Below the pieces are notes generated by a model. That model had not been told where the DNA came from. It ran no database searches and saw only the letters and a list, made by a program, of their open reading frames with translations. From Paralvinella palmiformis (lineage: Eukaryota; Annelida; Polychaeta; Terebellida; Alvinellidae), in the NCBI GenBank assembly GCA_025642065.1, contig JAODUP010000922.1, forward strand, positions 298,694-362,693: a DNA stretch of 64,000 nt, read 5' to 3'. Below, piece by piece: positions 1 through 11,858 of this stretch (the first letter of the stretch is position 1; every line of letters begins with the position of its first letter). The translations under genes and the position numbers were made by a program.

Positions 1-880
1 GGCAGCTGCTGTAGTCGCCGGTTCGGCAGCTGCTGTAGTCGCCGGTTCGGCAGCTGCTGTAGTCGCTGGTTCGGCAGCTGCTGTAGTCGCTGGTTCGGCA
101 GCTGCTGTAATCGCTGGTTCGGCAGCTGCTGTAATCGCTGGTTCGGCAGGTGCTGTAATCGCTGGTTCGGCAGCTGCTGTATTCGCTGGTTCGGCAGCTG
201 CTGTATTCGCTGGTTCGGCAGCTGCTGCAGTCGCTGGTTCGGCACCTGCTGCAGTCGCTGGTTCGGCAGCTGCTGCAGTCGCTGGTTCGGCAAATGCTGT
301 ATTCGCTAGTTCGGCAGCTGCTGTAATCGCTGGTTCGGCAGCTGCTGTAATCGCTGGTTCGGCAGCTGCTGTAATCGCTGGTTCGGCAGCTGCTACAGTA
401 GCTAGTTCAGCTGCTGCGGCTGTCCCTGGTTCAGCCGCTGCGGCTGTCCCTGGTTTAGCAGCTCCTGTAGTGGCTGGTTCGGCAGCTGCTGTAGTGGCTG
501 GTTCGGCAGCTGCTGTAGTCGCTGGTTCGGCAGCTGCTGTAGTGGCTGATTCGGCAGCTGCTGTAGTGGCTGGTTCGGCAGCTGCTGTAGTGGCTGGTTC
601 GGCAGCTGCTGTAGTCGCTGCTTCGGGAGCTGCTGTAGTCGCTGCTTCGACAGCTGCTACAGTAGCTAGTTCAGCTGCTGCGGCTGTCCCTGGTTCAGCC
701 GCTGCGGCTGTCCCTGGTTTAGCAGCTCCTGTAGTGGCTGTTTCGGGATGTGCTGCAGTCTCTGGTTCGGCAGCTGCTGTAGTCGCTGGTTCGGAAGCTA
801 CTGCAGTCCCTAGTTCGGCAGCTGCCGTAGTGGCTGGTTCGGCAGCTGCTGTATGTGCAGGTTCGACAGGTGCTGTAGTC
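1..880 (-). repeat. 24-bp coding minisatellite (octapeptide EPATTAAA) with a 264-bp higher-order period
   Basis: About 36 tandem 24-bp units fill this stretch, each giving one octapeptide on the minus strand. Variant units (GLN/SAT/TAT/GTAA-type) are not random. A block beginning at about 392 (gctacagtagctagttcagc) recurs at 656, exactly 264 bp or 11 units later, with the same following variants. Unit length is a multiple of three, so copy-number change keeps the frame. Confidence 0.9.
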
Positions 881-2624
881 GTTGGTTGGGTGGTTCTTGT
901 AGTAGTTGGTTGAATAATCGTTGGCTTGGTAGTTGCTGTAGTCTTTGGTTTGGTAGTTGCTGTAGTCGTTGGTTTGGTAGTTGCTGTAGTTCTTGGTTTG
1001 GTAGTTGCTGTAGTCGTTGCTCTAGTCGTAGGCTCAGAACCTTTTGTAGTCAGTACTTCAATATTTGTTATATTTGTTGCTAAATTAGTTGCTTTAGTTC
1101 TTGGTTCAAAATCTCTTCCAGTTGTTGCCTCAGCCTTTGTTCTAGATTTAGGTTCCACTGTCGTAGTTGGTTGTATTGTTGTTGTGGAAGTTGATTTAGT
1201 TGTGGAAGTTGGTTCCGTTGTGGTTGTTGGTTCCCCTGTGGTTCTTGGTTCTTCTGTGGTTCTTGGTTCTGCTGTGGCTCTTGTTTTTGCTGAGCTGGTT
1301 GATTTTGGTGTGGTTCTTAGTTTTGGTGTGGTGGTTGGATTTGATGTGGTTGACTCTGTTGTACCAGTCATTTCTGTTGTGGTTGTAGTCGTTGGTTTTA
1401 ATGTTGTTAAAGTTGTCAATGATTCTGCTGTTGTTGCTGCCGTTAATTCTTTTCCTGACGTCGTCGGTTTAATTGTAGTGATTGTTATTTTAGTTGATGT
1501 TGCATTCATTAATTCATTCCCATTTCCCAGTTCAGATGTTTCATTTCTCATTAGTTCGATAGTTTCTGATAGTGTTGGTTTAATTCCTTCGTGCGTCGCA
1601 CGTTTACTTGCTGGAATGGCTGTACTCCATTCTGCAATCGCCGCAGAAGTTGCTGCTTCTTTTCCTTCTGCAGGTGGGGTGGTGGATTCAGGTTTGGGCG
1701 TTTCTGCTTCCGGGTTGTCAAACCTCGTAACGGATGTTCTCTCGACATTGTTCTGCGTAGTCCAGCCGTGTGTCGAATCTTTTGGCAATGTTTCCGGTTT
1801 CACTTCGGTTCTGTTTTCTGATTTAGCGTTCCCGGGGGCTGATGTAGATATAGTCGAAACTATCGATTTCCCTGTAGTCGGGATCATTGATTCCGCAGCA
1901 GTAGTATCCTTGGCGTCGGTGTTATTTGCACGATTCGTTTCGGTGTTATTTGGTGCAATTCTGATCGGTGAGAGTGGAGAATTAGATGATGTGGTTCGGC
2001 CATCCAACGTCGTCTGACCATCCTCAATCTTGCTTCCTTCACCCGTCGATGCTGGCGAAGTATCATCGAAATGTGCGGCCAGAGATGTATTCGTATCATC
2101 AATAGGTATTCTGGTGGCCGGATCGCCCGATTCAGATATTGTTCCATTTGATTTCATCTCATTTACCGAGGTCCGATTCGAATCCAGTGATCCACCCTCC
2201 GCGGGTGTGGTGTGTGATCTTCCACCGGATATGCTACTAACCGTGGTACCATTTGCTGTTGTTGCACCGAGTTCCGACGCCGCATCACCCGCTATCTCTG
2301 GAGTTGCACGAGTGAGTGTTTTCGAATTAGGGGTTGGAGTTCCCCGTATTGTGGCAGGAGAATGAGTCCTATTTTGAGCCGTTTCTTCCACAGCTGAGAA
2401 AACTGGCGGTTGCGCTTCAGTTTTGTTCTGAAAATTGTCTTCTTCACCTCTGACACTTGGCGCAGAAACGAACGAAGAAGGCGGACCAGAAGCCGGTTTA
2501 TTGCCATTAATTCCATGCGTTGTCGTCTCTTCCTGAGCAGTGGTGACCACTGTGCTGCCGGTTCTCGAGGCAGGAGCCGTAGTATTGGTATATTCGTCTA
2601 AGTTGAAAATACCTATCCCAGCAG
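1..2624 (-). CDS. Large mucin-type exon
   Basis: This is one uninterrupted minus-strand frame of 874 codons after the acceptor at 2625-2627. The first part (2624 down to about 1500) is non-repetitive and rich in S, T, N and E. The middle (about 1400-880) carries irregular TT/EP/KP-rich motifs such as ATTKPTT and TTEPTS. The remainder is the 8-residue repeat EPATTAAA. The start of the exon reads AAGIGIFNLDEYTNTTAPAS. No transmembrane segment or cysteine-rich module is seen before the edge, so the C-terminus is unknown. Confidence 0.75.
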
Positions 2625-4322
2625 CTGGAAATAGTAATTATTTAGTCCATGGCTGAATACCTGGTGCGCAGTGGAATAGAAACGCATTTGCCACACATTC
2701 CCATATCATAATTTATATGCAATACATTTAATATATTGCTGATGTTTGTGAAAATAAAGGTCACGAGAGACCCAGGCCGGGTGAATATTCATTGATATAA
2801 ACACATAGATGTTTTGATAAATTAAAGTGCATAACAAAATGAAAAACACATTGTTGTCGTCCAATCCAGACTCATGGTATAAATTATTATCAAGGGTGGG
2901 GAGATTGCAAAGGTTTCTATACGAGTACGTACGTGAATGTGCTAGTGAGCAAGTGAGTGAGTGGGTGGGTGGGTGAGACGGTGAGTGAACGAGTGAGTGC
3001 AGATTTTGCTGACACACCGGCACAAAATGTTATCTAATATTGTCTTTTTGTAGTCGTTTCTTTCGACATAGTATAGAATAAAATGAGCCAGCGATTAAAG
3101 TCCCCCTGCCCCCAAAAGGTGTTTCCAAATATTTAACACGTAACTATTTACGCTGAATGTTCTAAAACGTCATACATATGGTGAAATGGGATGGCACATT
3201 TATATAAGCTACCCTACGGTTATCTATATTGGAGACCGTCAAGCTAAAGAAATATAGAAACACAATGTTGTACGCCTCTAGCCAGAGATACATTGATACA
3301 ATAAAACGGGATAGATTTGTTCCAAAAGCCTGGCTCACATATAAGTAACCACGGGGACGGAACTTATGTAGACTATACGGGCTTATTATGCGCGAGTGAT
3401 GTTATTATCTGGATAGCGAGTGAATACTGGTACGAGGCTTAGAATACAGTGGTTGGGTGTCTCTGTAGCGAAACTGGTGGCGCTGTAGGTCGCATACTTG
3501 AATATTATGGGTTGACTACATACTAAGTTCCATCTTACATTATATTATCACCTTCAAATGTAACGGCCACTTTTGTACACAAGATAGGCTAAATGGGCCG
3601 AGTGACTTCCAAGCGTAATGAGGCGAAGTGAAAGATGAAACACCCTTCGGATATAGCCCGACCAGGATTTGAACCTAGTTGCTATAGATCTGTGGCCAAC
3701 GGCGCTACTAGTTAGGCCACGGAGGCGCCCATTATCACCTTCAAACTGTTCACGGTCCATTAAAACACGACGAGATTAAAGGGAGGTTTTAATGCATTTG
3801 CTTTAATCACGGGATAACGGTGCAACGTCGGCTTTTCTAACATTATTTCATTAAAATTACATCCTATATAAGATGGATTGCTCAAGTAGCCATATGGAAT
3901 CTCAAACAAACATTTTACGACAGAGCTTGGTGACTGATGTTGAGTTTTCTGGTCGATGTATTTATCGCTTCTGATGAAACTACAATAGAACTTCCAATTC
4001 AATAATGACAATGAGATGCCATAAAAAATGGCAAGTCTTAAGTTTTAATTATTAAAGTAATTTGTTATTTTTATCGTACCGACAAACGATGTTTAGTTTA
4101 GTATTAGACATGTACTATAAGGTAGTAAAATCTTTTCTGCGTTTATCGAAACACGTATTATTGTAGTGTTCTGTATGTGTATTATATTTTGACCGTTAAA
4201 TCTATCCTATTTTATATTAATAATGATAATAATAATATTGATGATCATGATGATCACGATGATGATCATAATGGTGGTGGTGGTGGTGATGATGACGACT
4301 ATGCGACCATCATCATCTTCAC

Positions 4323-4354
<32 letters not shown>

Positions 4355-5665
4355 CTTATAAATTTCGCTGCCAACTGCTAGACGTAGTAGACAAATGGTA
4401 TCCTGCCATTCACCTTATTTAACCTGACAGTTTACGTCGTCCGTCTTTAGAATAAGTAAACCTTATAACGGCCATTCACCTAGAGAAGGTCATCAGTTAT
4501 AGTACAGACGATGACGAACTAACTGACCATTGACACCGAATATAGATAACACTTGGTGTGGTGTCATTGACTCATCCAATCATCGTCGTCGTTGCTGCTG
4601 AGGAAGTTTACACGAACAACTTCTGGCTTTATTTATATCCGTTATAAATGGCAGCGATGTCACTGACTGGCCGATGACCATGGCTGTTAAAAGGTCAGAA
4701 AATACTGAGCTATACGTTGAAATGTGACTTATTGCATTAGGGCCTTTTTCGCACGCAACTAGATACTTCCATCTCGGTGTTGGGGGCTTGTGCTCGATCA
4801 CGTTACCCGACCAGCCACACAAGACGCCTTAACCATAGCTAACGTGAAGGTTGTCCTCAAGTGTCCTCTGCTATCCCGGCCATTGTCTAACCCGCTGAAG
4901 ATGATCGAGATGATCGATGTTTTAAGAGACGATCATTTGTCTGTTTTACTCATTAGTCTAGTTACCGTGTCACAATCACCTCTGGTGGTAATATCAAACT
5001 GGACAGTTTTATTCTGTAAATATTGTCAATAGAGTATGTAGGATTTATCAGCGTTAACATCTATATGTTCTATGGCCAGACTACGTGCCAGGTTATATAA
5101 CTGAGACGTTAGGTTGTGGCTAATGCCCGATCTCAGCAGCAACAATGGGTAGGCTTTTGAAAAGGAGAGGGGGGAGATAAATGACAGGTTTACGTCACAA
5201 CACGTTCCTGATGTATACACGATATTTTAGGAAACATGCTTCTACGTAGACAGTACTTAAATGGCATGTCCCTCTTAAAGAGAAAAATATTCCGCTTTAC
5301 TAATTACAACCAGTTTTCGAAATCGTTTCAGTAACTCGATTTACCATACACCCGCCCACACACAGAGGAGTATCCAGATACGATTATCATCTTCAAGTGG
5401 TTCATAATTCATAAAAAATAAATGTCGACTCTTGTTACTGAACGACTATGTTCGACCCGTCTCCCGGGCTATAGATATTAACCACCCATGAAGAATAAAT
5501 ACTTCTGGTAAAATAGTCATCTTAAGTAAACATGTCTGTATTTTTAATATGGTGAAGAATACTTTTTCACTACACTGCACTCATCCGTAACTCCATATAG
5601 ATAATATCTCTTCAACAACAATTGTGTCATATTTTCGTGGCAGTAGGACGGAGGGAGAGACACAC

Positions 5666-5701
<36 letters not shown>

Positions 5702-6055
5702 TTAGAAAAGAGATAAACCCGAAACTAGTTTGAAATCATGTCAATCGGTGTTTACGACCATCTCAGTTGGTTTTGATTGACGTTATGCTCATCTGATATG
5801 CAGACAATGGGGTTAAAAATGGGGTTATGCATCTTATGACGCGTCAACACTGGACCACTTTGTCTCTAACAATATAGATTGTCGGGTAAAAACTGTCAGA
5901 AAGACACTGTCTGTCAGAGAAATGCATACGATTACACGAAGTGAACAATTCCCACATTACATGGATTTGATTGATTGATTGATTGATCGATTGATGCTTT
6001 ACGGCCACTTTTGTGCACATGCTAGGCTAAATGAGCCGACTACACACTACATGGA

Positions 6056-6098
<43 letters not shown>

Positions 6099-6222
6099 GC
6101 AACACGGCTATGAAGTTGTAGATGTTGAAGTGAAATCTCCCACCACGATCACGCCTTGATCACTTACCTCGTGAGATTGCTTGGCTACTTAGTGCCAGCA
6201 TGACACAGAAGAGAGCGATCAT
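1..6222 (-). CDS. Secreted mucin-like Thr/Pro/Ala-rich protein (two exons visible, 3' end beyond the window)
   Basis: The coding exons are 6168-6222 and 1-2624. Exon 1 opens with ATG at 6222 after an in-frame TAA and encodes a short hydrophobic leader, MIALFCVMLALSSQA followed by ISR. It ends at a consensus donor (gag|GTAAGTG) in phase 1. The large exon begins after the acceptor ctatttccag and needs exactly one base from upstream, so the phases agree. The minus-strand frame is then open for 874 codons to the window edge. The composition is Thr, Ala, Pro, Ser and Glu-rich with scattered N-x-S/T sites and almost no Cys, as in heavily O-glycosylated mucins. No globular domain is visible. The visible product is 893 residues and incomplete. 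An additional small exon in the 3.5-kb intron is possible. The hydrophobic Val/Ala reading on the plus strand of the same DNA is a shadow frame. Inferred role: secreted or extracellular-matrix mucin. Confidence 0.72.
3559..3730 (-). mobile_element. tRNA-derived SINE, complete, with 15-bp TSD
   Basis: The minus-strand copy starts with the tRNA-like head (ggcgcctccgtgg, box A) and has a box B-like ggttcaaatcc. It ends in the family 3' segment 'cctatcttgtgtacaaaagtggccgtta'-like. The direct repeat attatcaccttcaaa at 3544-3558 and 3731-3745 flanks it exactly. Confidence 0.88.
4234..4354. repeat. Compound (GAT)n/(GGT)n/(ATC)n microsatellite
   Basis: A GAT- and GGT-rich strand is followed by a run of ATC on the same strand, so the two halves are largely complementary and could fold back. 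Confidence 0.85.
5966..6045 (-). mobile_element. 5'-truncated SINE fragment
   Basis: Only the family 3' segment is present (tacggccacttttgtgcacatg...gctaaatgagccga), preceded by a (GATT)n tail in minus orientation. Confidence 0.75.
6168..6222 (-). CDS. Signal-peptide exon of the mucin-like gene
   Basis: It has 18 codons plus one base: a Met, a hydrophobic core (IALFCVMLAL), then SSQA, which is a plausible signal-peptidase site. The donor cgag|GTAAGTG is near-perfect. An in-frame TAA lies upstream. A TATATAA-like stretch at about 6373-6384 (minus strand), roughly 150 bp upstream of the ATG, could be a TATA box, but this is weak. The link to the 2624 exon rests on phase agreement and orientation, not on transcript data. 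Confidence 0.6.
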
Positions 6223-7301
6223 GATCAGATTCCGAAACGATCGATGTTTTGGCCGATGTAGAATTTAGTTCACCGTCTTTGTGGCAGCGATTTCATCCAA
6301 TATAGTCCATTCGATCCTCTTCAATTGGATCGTATTGCCAAGGTCGTATCCCGGCTCGCTAGGTATATTACCGTATATTATATATCGGCAGCGCACTCAG
6401 TGCCATCCAAAGCCTTATCGCTACCATACAGGAACCCGAGCTTTCTTATAGCAAACTGTTTATTTCCTTCGCCGGCTGCATACCGACCAGACTCGAATGG
6501 CTTCGACGGTCGGAGTGGTTCCCGCTCTTTCCTAGCCAACAAGAGCTGAATGACAATCTTGTGGTCACGAATGGTCGCCTCCATCGGCCGCAAAATTACT
6601 CACTCACTCGCTCGCACGTAGAGGCGCGCGGGCCCGCGCGCGCGCCCCCTTACACACACACACATACGATCTCAACCCTCTTACCGGTGGACAAAAAACC
6701 CTACACCAACCCTGTGTCTCATACTGCCTTCTATCATTCGCCACGCGAAGATAGATCGTTGCCTTGATGATTAACAAACCGTGTAAAGACCTTTAGTGTT
6801 CACATCTACTCTCTGTGAGAAGAACAAACCCAGCAATATGTAGATTGTGACATAGTTGAAAGGGTAACATGCCTTTGACCAATACTGAAGTCTCGGTAAC
6901 AAACTTTTATACCGATGGTGTGACCTCAAATATATGAGAGGTCGTCCTCATCTGTTATTTGTTGCTGAATGTTTGAGCCGCATACGTACATACATACATA
7001 CATTCCACACCGTTCGATTCTCGTGATGTGCGTGTGCGCGCGCCCGTGAGTGCCCGTGCATGCTTGGGTTCGTACGGATAACGTTGCATTCGTGTGTGTA
7101 CTCCTATCTTTGTATTAACTCGCTAATGAACTACTCAACTAAACAATGCTTGAGCCGCGTCGCTGTTGTGTTTGAGTCACGCTCAGAGAAGTAATATTTA
7201 CTGTGTTCAGTCGGTTGAAGACCCCCTCCCCCACGTAGGTATTTTCGGTTTGTTGTTTTTGACACATTTAAATAACCACCGCATATGACTACCTTCTTCT
7301 A

Positions 7302-7520
7302 GAGACACACACGCACCTACAGTTCCCCCACACACATACACACACAAACACACACATATACACTCACAACACCCACACACAAATACCTACACGCACCTAC
7401 ACATATAGACACAGACACACACACACAAGCAGATATGCACACATACACACACAGACACACACACGCACCTACATACATACACCACATTCACCCACATACA
7501 TACATCTACACACGCGCGCG
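7302..7520. repeat. CA-rich imperfect microsatellite
   Basis: About 220 bp of (CA)n interspersed with tac and cct variants, ending in cgcgcgcg immediately before a SINE. Confidence 0.8.
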
Positions 7521-7526
7521 CACGTG

Positions 7527-7718
7527 GGCGCCTCCGTGGTCTAGCGGTAGCGTGTTCGACCACAGATCACTACCACTCGTGTTCAAATCTCGGCGTAGGC
7601 ATATCTTAAGGTTGTTTCGTGTTTGACTTCGCTTCATTACCTTTGGAGGTCGTTCGACCCATTTAGCCTACCATATGTACAAAAGTGGCCGTAAAACACT
7701 AATCATCATCATCATCAA
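7527..7718 (+). mobile_element. tRNA-derived SINE, full length
   Basis: It runs from gggcgcctccgtggtctagc (box A) through gtgttcaaatctc (box B) to the 3' segment cctaccatatgtacaaaagtggccgtaaaac and an (ATC)n tail. It defines the plus orientation of the family. Confidence 0.88.
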
Positions 7719-8399
7719 CACACACACACACACAAATCTGTGTGTGAATATTACTCATGTAGGTGATATACGCCTCAGTGGTCAGGTGCAGTCGGTATTG
7801 CAGTGCGTTGCAGACCTGAAGTGTCATTTTGTCAAATTTAAACGATTAATATCGTTTTATGCCGAAAATAACTAAATGCAATTAATATTAAATTAAAGAA
7901 AGGGAAAAAGGGGTCAAGTTATTTTAAGTTATTCATCTACAATAGGTCGCTCTTTAAACTTCAAGTTCCTCCACTCAAAAGGTCTCAGGCTGTGATTTCA
8001 ATCTCTAATTAAACATGAGGACTAGGTGCGAAACTCATTAGCCTAATTGCTGCTAATGTGCTCGTTACGGCATCAGGTTAATAATGGGTTGTCTTCGTCG
8101 AGTGGAGAAGAACAGATCAAGTGTCTACAATGGCTGTCTATTATATTTGTTTTGACCACATCACGTCACTGGGAGGTTGTCTTCGTCGAGGGTTATCTAT
8201 GGGCGTTTTCGGGTATCATATTTCCGTATACAATATGTAAGGAGCTTCACCAGGAATCGAGTAGGGCGCATCCAACAGCTCGTCGTTTGTTGTATACTTG
8301 CTAATTATCTGTTATTGTCAAAATAAAATAAACAATGTCGTATGTTTCCATCACTACTAACTGTCATCGGGTATAATAATAATATATAATATAATATGT

Positions 8400-8738
8400 G
8401 ATATTTATATAGCGGCCTATTCAGCTAGAAGCTGCTCTAAGGGCTTTACAATATTATTTACAATATTATTATCCCTGACTCAGACCTGTTTCGACCCAGC
8501 ACATATCCCAACTCCCAAGGGAGCATACAACGCATGCTGCCATTATAGACGCAAAGCGTTACTCAACATAGCCATCGCGTCCTGTCAGGTTCTCATTTTT
8601 TTATGGATGAGTGAACTCCGTGAGCTGCAACGTTGTCATGTGGCGACATGACAACGTTGCAGCTCACGGAGCCTCGAACCCGCGACCGTTCGGCTACGAG
8701 TTACGCTCTAACTAACTGTGCTATCACGGCTCGATATT
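8400..8738 (-). mobile_element. Composite repeat with tRNA-like head (family B), copy 1
   Basis: It has about 75-80% similarity by eye to 45484-45754. Shared landmarks are tatttacaatattattatcc, cccagcacatat, tacaacgcatgctgccatta and, at the right end, a tRNA-like segment on the minus strand (gagccgtgatagcacagttag, then ggttcgaggctc). This copy also holds a perfect inverted repeat at 8616-8671 that the other copy lacks. Confidence 0.7.
8616..8671. repeat. Perfect 25-bp inverted repeat (hairpin)
   Basis: The arms 8616-8640 and 8647-8671 are exact reverse complements (ctccgtgagctgcaacgttg... and its complement) around a 6-nt spacer tggcga. Confidence 0.93.
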
Positions 8739-9419
8739 ACGGATAGAGAATTATTTACTCCACACTCGTCCATTGACCAATATTGTTCAAGTTGTTCATT
8801 GGCAAGTCGAGGAGTATCTGAGGACAACGACAGCACTTAGAGCGTTTGATACCGTGTCACGTTCCGGTCTATGACCTGGGTGATGTTCATGATCTGTACA
8901 TAGTTGTTATTGGCGGAACGGTTTTCTAAACACATCGGGACACTTGAAGACACGTACGCGCTCGGGTGCACACATAACGGACGAACGCAAACAGGCAGAT
9001 GATAACCATTTCCACTTTACTACGATCTCTGCGGACCGCCAAGTTTGGGTTGTGCGTTACCGCGAGAATTTATGTGCTTTCAGCTCGACTACAAATACTG
9101 ACCACATGTTGATTATAACACAAACGAATGGGGTTTAACAGCGCTTCAAAAGAAAAGCTCATTTACACCCTTTACGGCGAGTAGGTGGACTCTGATGGCT
9201 AATTCCAACCCCTATCCACAGGTGCTAATTAAGCCGTAATATTGACACATGCCAATTACCGATCGATGTATATTTTTTCTCTTCATTTTATAGAACACAA
9301 ACATTGTCCAGTCAGACAGACAGCCAGCCCGGGGCGCTTCCATACTCTAACTGATAGCGTGGTTGGGCTTAGACTTCCATCACCTAAGTTGATATATCAG
9401 TGGCTATGTCCGAGGGATG

Positions 9420-9520
9420 TTTCATCCTTAGCGTTGCTTCATTGCCTTTGGTGGCTTCTCGGCCCATTCACTCTACCATTTGCACGCAATGTTTCTAGTA
9501 AGACCGTGAAAAATGAAGGC
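9420..9520 (+). mobile_element. Degenerate SINE fragment
   Basis: It matches the middle and 3' part of the SINE family (gggatgtttcatccttagcg...cattgcctttggtggcttct...cggcccattcactctaccat). The tRNA head is missing or too diverged to see. Confidence 0.6.
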
Positions 9521-9888
9521 CGATATTAATTTATTTTCAGCGATAATATTTTCCCCAAATTTGTGGCCACGCGCGATTTAAACTGGTTCAGCCATTATCG
9601 ACAAAATCGGCTAAAGATTGAAGAATATTAGCCATTTAGGAAGTCGCCGTCGTTCTTATGTTCATACGCTTCATTTGTAAATATTTTCAATTCATCATCA
9701 TCATCATCATCAATAAATTCCCCTGTTCAGTGGCCTTACCGAGTAATAGAACACCGAAGAAACATTTCGTGACTTAAGTGTGCTTTCAGCCATTGTCAGC
9801 AGTTCATCATCAGGTCATCCACTACCTCTTTGATCTTCATCATTTGCGTGCTCATCCTAGTGCCCTCTGTCTGAAAATTGAAATGTTT

Positions 9889-10040
9889 TATGTTTACGGT
9901 CACTTTTGTGAACAGGGTAGGCTAAATGGGCCGAAGTCAAAGATGAAGCACCCGTCAGACGTGCCTAGCCGATATTTGAACTCAGGTGGTTGAGATCTGT
10001 GGCCAATAGCGCTACCGTTTAAACCACGAAAGCGCCGACG
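9889..10040 (-). mobile_element. tRNA-derived SINE
   Basis: Minus copy from ttacggtcacttttgtgaac through the box B-like tttgaactca to ccacgaaagcgccg. The segment containing the 'cctttggaggtcg' motif is deleted. Confidence 0.8.
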
Positions 10041-10631
10041 TTCTCCGATGGATGGACAGCGCTCGTCAAAGATCCATCAAGTCAGGTAAGCTTTCCAAAA
10101 TATTATCCAATTTCTCTTCTTGAAAATTACTATAAACATTATTATAAATGTTTACGTTCACGCGTGAACTATGTAACACTCTCTTTACATATGCGTGCTG
10201 TGCCTCTAGCGTGAAAGGAAAATGGCAGATATTCTCCTAAGTGAGATATGTAAATCTTCCCTTCTTCAAATGGCTGTTCGGCAATAATTTCTAATAAAAT
10301 ATCATAATATAATTATCAACTTCCAGTTAGTTAATTTTTAGGATTTATTTCTATTGCTAAAACGAATTTTATACAAAATTTATTTGTGATTTATTTGTAA
10401 AACAATAATCCCAAAATCTAAACACGATTAAAGATTGAAGTACGTTCGCAGGTTTTTGTGACTATGATGACGACGTTTTACTTGTAAGTTTCACACGGAG
10501 TCGATATCCAGAACATTTGTCATTTTGACCCTTTTAACGTCATGTACCATCATTCTGGATTATGTGGAATGTTTCACGCCAGGAAACTCGATTAGGTTTA
10601 CTCCCGTTTTTAACTGTTTTCATGCAAAATA

Positions 10632-10679
10632 TCACACACACACACACACACACACAACACACACACACACACACACACA

Positions 10680-10722
<43 letters not shown>

Positions 10723-10820
10723 GGAAATAGAATTGTCTATTCCTCTATTCCTTATAATCAGTCCGCTGGTCAAATTCAATTCATTGTCATCGAATCGTTT
10801 ATGGCAAGTAGACCACATTA

Positions 10821-10856
<36 letters not shown>
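10632..10856. repeat. (CA)n tract and facing (TG)n tract
   Basis: About 90 bp of CA repeats at 10632-10722 is followed about 100 bp later by about 30 bp of TG repeats at 10826-10856. The two arms are complementary. The His/Thr and Cys/Val ORFs seen here are microsatellite artefacts. Confidence 0.9.
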
Positions 10857-10859
<3 letters not shown>

Positions 10860-11823
10860 CCTCCGACACAATTCGTTTTTTGTAGCATCTTCGATGGGAC
10901 TCCGTTTAATTGGTTCAACTAGGAAATATGCCTTTACATAACATTATTGAAAAAAAGGTAAGTCGTCTAAGTGACCTGAATGCACCTAGACCAGGAATAG
11001 GAATACTGTCTCGCATCTGGAGTAATGAAGTTTACTTTAAGCAAGAGCATCAAAGGTAGACCGACAGGTGCAACAGCGCATCTTCTTTCAATTCGGTTCA
11101 TATGTTGTCGAATAAAATTCCGCCAATCAATAACGTTTGAAGGTCATTTCACTTTTCATCTTTATCAGACATCAGGATTATCGCCTTCAGATTGTGGCTG
11201 CTAAGATTACATTAAAGTTAAAACTGTAATAATAACATGGTATACTCTTTACTCTAGAATGTGATTAATGGCAGTTATTTATTTACTTTTAATGTGTACA
11301 TCATATAAATATTTATTCGGAAAGAGTTTGTTGAGTAAATTTGTGTTTCGATGAAACATCAACAATCCTTCTACGCGTTTCGTACTCGCATAAGGGTGGA
11401 CTGATATTATTTAAACTAGTGATCCGCGTATGTAAACTGACCACTGGAACCAATGACGTAATATTTGGTCTGTCGAGAGACAGGACATCGATTCCCGATT
11501 CCGGATTCTGACGATTAGCAATGCCACGGACTATCCACTCGCTAGATGTCGCCACTGACTGTAATTTGTAGGGGTAGTACTAGTTTGTCTGTTATGATCT
11601 GTAACATGTCATCTTGGAGCGCTGTTAGCATATATAATTAAAATAGCTTATTTTTTAGATTACAAAGTCAATTACTAACAATGTTTGCAATTATATTTCT
11701 AGATCAGATAGCTTCGCGGGAAACATTCATTTGAAATGTAGCTTCACAATCAATCTTATTCGTTGCTCTACAAGGTAGCTAGTTTAAAAGTGTTTTTCCC
11801 TTGAGAATAATATATATTTTACC

Positions 11824-11828
<5 letters not shown>

Positions 11829-11857
<29 letters not shown>
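11829..11857. repeat. (TA)n microsatellite
   Basis: Simple TA dinucleotide run. Confidence 0.9.

Positions 11858-11858
<1 letters not shown>

Larger units (their letters stand above)
2625..6167 (-). other. Intron 1 of the mucin-like gene
   Basis: No further exon could be supported here. It holds one SINE with a perfect 15-bp target duplication (3544-3745), a GAT/ATC microsatellite (4234-4354), a (TA)n tract (about 5671-5701), a truncated SINE (about 5966-6045) and an (AAT)n tract (about 6056-6096). The rest looks like unique AT-rich sequence. Confidence 0.55.

Noticed and set aside
1..880. CRISPR-like regular array
   Set aside because: Direct tandem units with no spacers in a coding eukaryotic exon; it is a minisatellite.
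926..2017. 363-codon Val/Ala-rich open frame on the plus strand
   Set aside because: It is the antisense of the mucin exon. The minus frame is longer, continuous with a splice acceptor, and has sensible Thr/Pro/Ser composition.
7527..7600. tRNA-like sequence with A and B boxes
   Set aside because: It is the head of a SINE; it lacks a full cloverleaf and continues into the SINE body. The same holds for the other tRNA-like heads in the window.
10525..10941. His/Thr-rich and Cys/Val-rich ORFs
   Set aside because: Translations of CA/TG microsatellites.
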